Shown here in pieces: positions 62,068 through 64,000 of a stretch of DNA of 64,000 nucleotides. The DNA is taken from contig CANREV010000002.1 in assembly GCA_947629645.1 (NCBI GenBank), positions 1 through 64,000 of the forward strand, in the 5' to 3' direction. A model generated the notes under the pieces. The model searched no databases, was not told the origin of the DNA, and saw only the letters and a list, made by a program, of their open reading frames with translations. Within the stretch, counting starts at the first letter, position 1. Each line of letters begins with the position of its first letter. The DNA is from an uncultured Acetatifactor sp. Its GTDB lineage: Bacteria; Bacillota; Clostridia; Lachnospirales; Lachnospiraceae. The position numbers and the translations under genes were made by a program.

Positions 62068-63726
62068 ATGGAGAAATATAAAGCTGCTTTTTTCGCTCTG
62101 TGTAAAAAAAAGATATATCTGTTGTCGCTGATTTTAACGGCGGTTCTGGCCTATGGGTTTATGGTGACGCATCAGACGGTGGGTATTGACGATACGCCTT
62201 ACGCTTACTATTTTGAGGAGGGGCTGGCGGCAATCGTAGGACGCTGGGTGCTGTATCTTCTGAATAAAATATTGTTTATCGGCGAGTTTGCGCCCTTTGT
62301 GACAGATCTGGCGGGAGTGCTGATCTTAATGGCGGCGGTGACGGTTTGGGCCGCATTGTTCCGCACGATCTTACAGGAGGCGGCGCCGGATTGGGGGTAT
62401 CTTTTCTTTGCCGCCGTTTTTTTATCCTGCCCGCTGATCAGCGAGGTATATACTTATTATCTTCACAATGGGATTTCCATCGGTTATCTGTGTACGGGAA
62501 TCAGTCTGTGTTTTCTCAGGGAATGGTGGGAAAAGCCGAAAAAAGCTGCGTTGGCTGCGGGGACGGTCTGTTTTCTGTGGGTGGCGTTAGGCTGTTATGA
62601 GTCTTTTATGGTGGTCTGGCTGCTGGGGGCGTTTCTGGTGCTTTTGTCCGAAAGCTATGCGGGCATTGGGCGAAAGAAATTTTCGGATTTTGCAGCGGTT
62701 ATTTTGGCGGCGCTGTGCGCGATAGCGCTGCGCAGTCTCATGATCGCGGCGGTGACGGGAATCTTCGGGCTGGAATATTTAAAGGACGATGCGGTGCAGC
62801 GTTCCGTGGCGGAGATGGCGTCATGGATGTTTGAGCCGGGAGCAGGCGCGGAATTCGCCATGATGCTGAAACGTATTTACGTCATGTACGGTGTCTTTGC
62901 TTTCGCCTATCTTCCTATCAGAATTTTTGTATTGGCAGTATTTTTGATGCTTTTTTACGGGATGTGGGAAAGCGTCCAAAAGAAAAACGGATGGGCCATA
63001 GCGTTGACGGCGGGCAGCATCGGGGTCTCTTTTTTGCTGGTGCTGGTGGAAGGAAAGACTACGCTGTATAGGTCCGCCCAGTTCGTTCCGGTGATCTGCG
63101 GATACGGCGCCCTTTTGTTGTGTGTGGCTGTGCGGAAAATCTGCGGATGCGCGCTGTTTCGTAAACGGGACAGGCTGCGGCAAGTGTGTATGGGCGCGGC
63201 AACGTTCGGACTGAGCGCCGTTTTATGGAATCAGTGTACGGATATGAACCGATGGTTCTATGTGGATGATACAAAATACGAGGCCGCGAAGGAGATCATG
63301 GGCAGAGTGGCCTGTGAGCTGGAAAGCCGCTTTGATGTGGAGGAAAAGCCGGTGATCTTTACCGGAACTTACCAGATCCCCGGGGAATTGATACAGGATG
63401 CTTATGTGGAATATAACACGGAGACTTTTTACCGCATGAAACGCTGGACGGATCCCATAGATGAGCATTTGCTGGAGAAATTTTACAGGGATTACGGCGT
63501 GTGGGTGGCCCAGACCCCCTCTCTTTCGGTGATTGAGTGGGGCAGATATGCCTTTGGGGACGACAAGGAACTGGTCCGGTTCCTGTATATGCACGGGCAT
63601 AATATACTGCCCTGTGAAGATAGCGGAAAGTATGGGGAAGCGGAAGCGTATTCTCTGGGACTGCCCGAATTTCCGGCGGAAGGTTCTATTGTGGATATGG
63701 GGGACTATATTATTGTCCATTTTTAA
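62068..63726 (+). CDS. GtrII-like glucosyltransferase domain membrane protein
   Basis: A 552-aa multi-pass protein with about ten helices. The segment QTVGIDDTPYAYYFEEGLAAIVGRW, with the acidic pair DD soon after the first helix, and LGCYESFMVVWL match the glucosyltransferase GtrII (PF14264) family as I recall it. GtrII enzymes transfer glucose from a polyprenyl carrier to surface polysaccharide. The GT2 encoded at 59387 is a natural partner as the donor-making enzyme. The stop is followed by a 68-bp gap and another membrane protein gene. Confidence 0.86.
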   Translation: MEKYKAAFFALCKKKIYLLSLILTAVLAYGFMVTHQTVGIDDTPYAYYFEEGLAAIVGRWVLYLLNKILFIGEFAPFVTDLAGVLILMAAVTVWAALFRTILQEAAPDWGYLFFAAVFLSCPLISEVYTYYLHNGISIGYLCTGISLCFLREWWEKPKKAALAAGTVCFLWVALGCYESFMVVWLLGAFLVLLSESYAGIGRKKFSDFAAVILAALCAIALRSLMIAAVTGIFGLEYLKDDAVQRSVAEMASWMFEPGAGAEFAMMLKRIYVMYGVFAFAYLPIRIFVLAVFLMLFYGMWESVQKKNGWAIALTAGSIGVSFLLVLVEGKTTLYRSAQFVPVICGYGALLLCVAVRKICGCALFRKRDRLRQVCMGAATFGLSAVLWNQCTDMNRWFYVDDTKYEAAKEIMGRVACELESRFDVEEKPVIFTGTYQIPGELIQDAYVEYNTETFYRMKRWTDPIDEHLLEKFYRDYGVWVAQTPSLSVIEWGRYAFGDDKELVRFLYMHGHNILPCEDSGKYGEAEAYSLGLPEFPAEGSIVDMGDYIIVHF

Positions 63727-63794
63727 ACGATGAGGGCCGCGGATCGGTTTAGCGTGTCAGACGGCAGGGAATATTTGGTTTGGGAGTTCACTGA

Positions 63795-64000
63795 GTGAGA
63801 GAAACAGGACGGGAGAAAAACAGAAAAACATGGATTGCGGCCATTGCGGCGTTCTCTCTGATCGGGGCGGTCTGGTTTAAAACGGGGATTTTTTTCGGTA
63901 CCAACGATGACAGGGTGATCACGGAAATGCTGGCGGGGACGATCCTGCAGAAGCCGGATCCGCATGTGAAGATCGTAAACTGGCTGCTGGCCGCGCCTCT
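63795..64000 (+). CDS. Membrane protein, incomplete at the window edge
   Basis: The frame is open from GTG 63795 to the end of the window (68 codons seen). GGGAG lies 8 bp upstream. A basic start (RETGREKNRKT) is followed by a membrane helix (WIAAIAAFSLIGAVWF) and GTNDDRVITEMLAGT, an acidic loop like those of the other GT-C-like proteins in this locus. The C-terminal part lies outside the window. Confidence 0.72.
   Translation, partial: MRETGREKNRKTWIAAIAAFSLIGAVWFKTGIFFGTNDDRVITEMLAGTILQKPDPHVKIVNWLLAAP

Noticed and set aside
1-64000. CRISPR array, prophage or insertion sequence
   Set aside because: No regularly spaced repeats, no phage structural genes and no transposase reading frame were found on either strand.

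Overview
The window looks like a chromosomal segment of a spore-forming Clostridia bacterium, most likely Lachnospiraceae. Base composition is moderate. Gene families and gene order are typical of that group: ricT-yabB-rsmI, spmA-spmB, split transketolase subunits, tadA next to the SRP RNA, a T-box in front of metG, a BceRSAB-type module, and DUF6128, DUF6472 and CotF-like proteins. I infer this from content and order; no 16S gene is present.

Layout. 1-3617: a tRNA-Gln(CTG) with promoter and terminator, then ricT, yabB, rsmI and a 59-codon DUF6472-type gene. 3759-8005: an orphan solute-binding lipoprotein, two small CotF-like genes and spmAB. 8044-12804: a small ribbon-helix-helix gene with a palindromic operator, running out of frame into a large DUF5107/TPR gene, then a methyltransferase and a cupin. 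12895-14730 (minus): a DUF885 protein. 14938-19301: a pentose module (FGGY kinase, araD, transketolase N and C halves). 19452-22353 (minus): a BlaR1-like/BlaI-like pair with two visible operators. 22734-25322: membrane-anchored amidase, rpe and an unknown protein. 25422-27853: T-box leader and metG. 27945-34045: hydrolase, acetyltransferase, a 144-bp four-hairpin element, a YesL-like membrane protein, an orphan MsmK/UgpC-type ATPase with very biased codons, a CdaR-like regulator and a DUF6128 protein. 34040-35701 (minus): a PflX-like radical SAM protein, SRP RNA and tadA. 35991-46874: glgP, a BceRSAB-type detoxification module with two matching regulator boxes, malQ, an NrdG-like activase and a MATE exporter. 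47081-47821: a stand-alone TIR-like gene. 47953-64000 (beyond the edge): a long cell-surface glycan locus.

How the parts may work together. glgP and malQ fit glycogen or maltodextrin breakdown. The FGGY kinase, AraD, transketolase and Rpe join pentose use to the pentose phosphate pathway. The MsmK-type ATPase has no permease beside it and probably energises sugar importers encoded elsewhere. The glycan locus has four family 2 glycosyltransferases, five complete multi-pass membrane proteins plus one cut by the edge, two sugar aminotransferases, one sugar N-acetyltransferase and an FAD oxidoreductase. This is the gene set expected for lipid-linked sugar donors and outward-facing transfer onto a surface polymer.

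The observations most worth following are the structured 29425-29568 element, the glycan locus, the TIR-like gene, the paired BceR-type boxes, the read-through RHH gene and the GTAACAG...CTGTTAC hairpin repeats. No CRISPR array, prophage, transposase or rRNA gene was seen.
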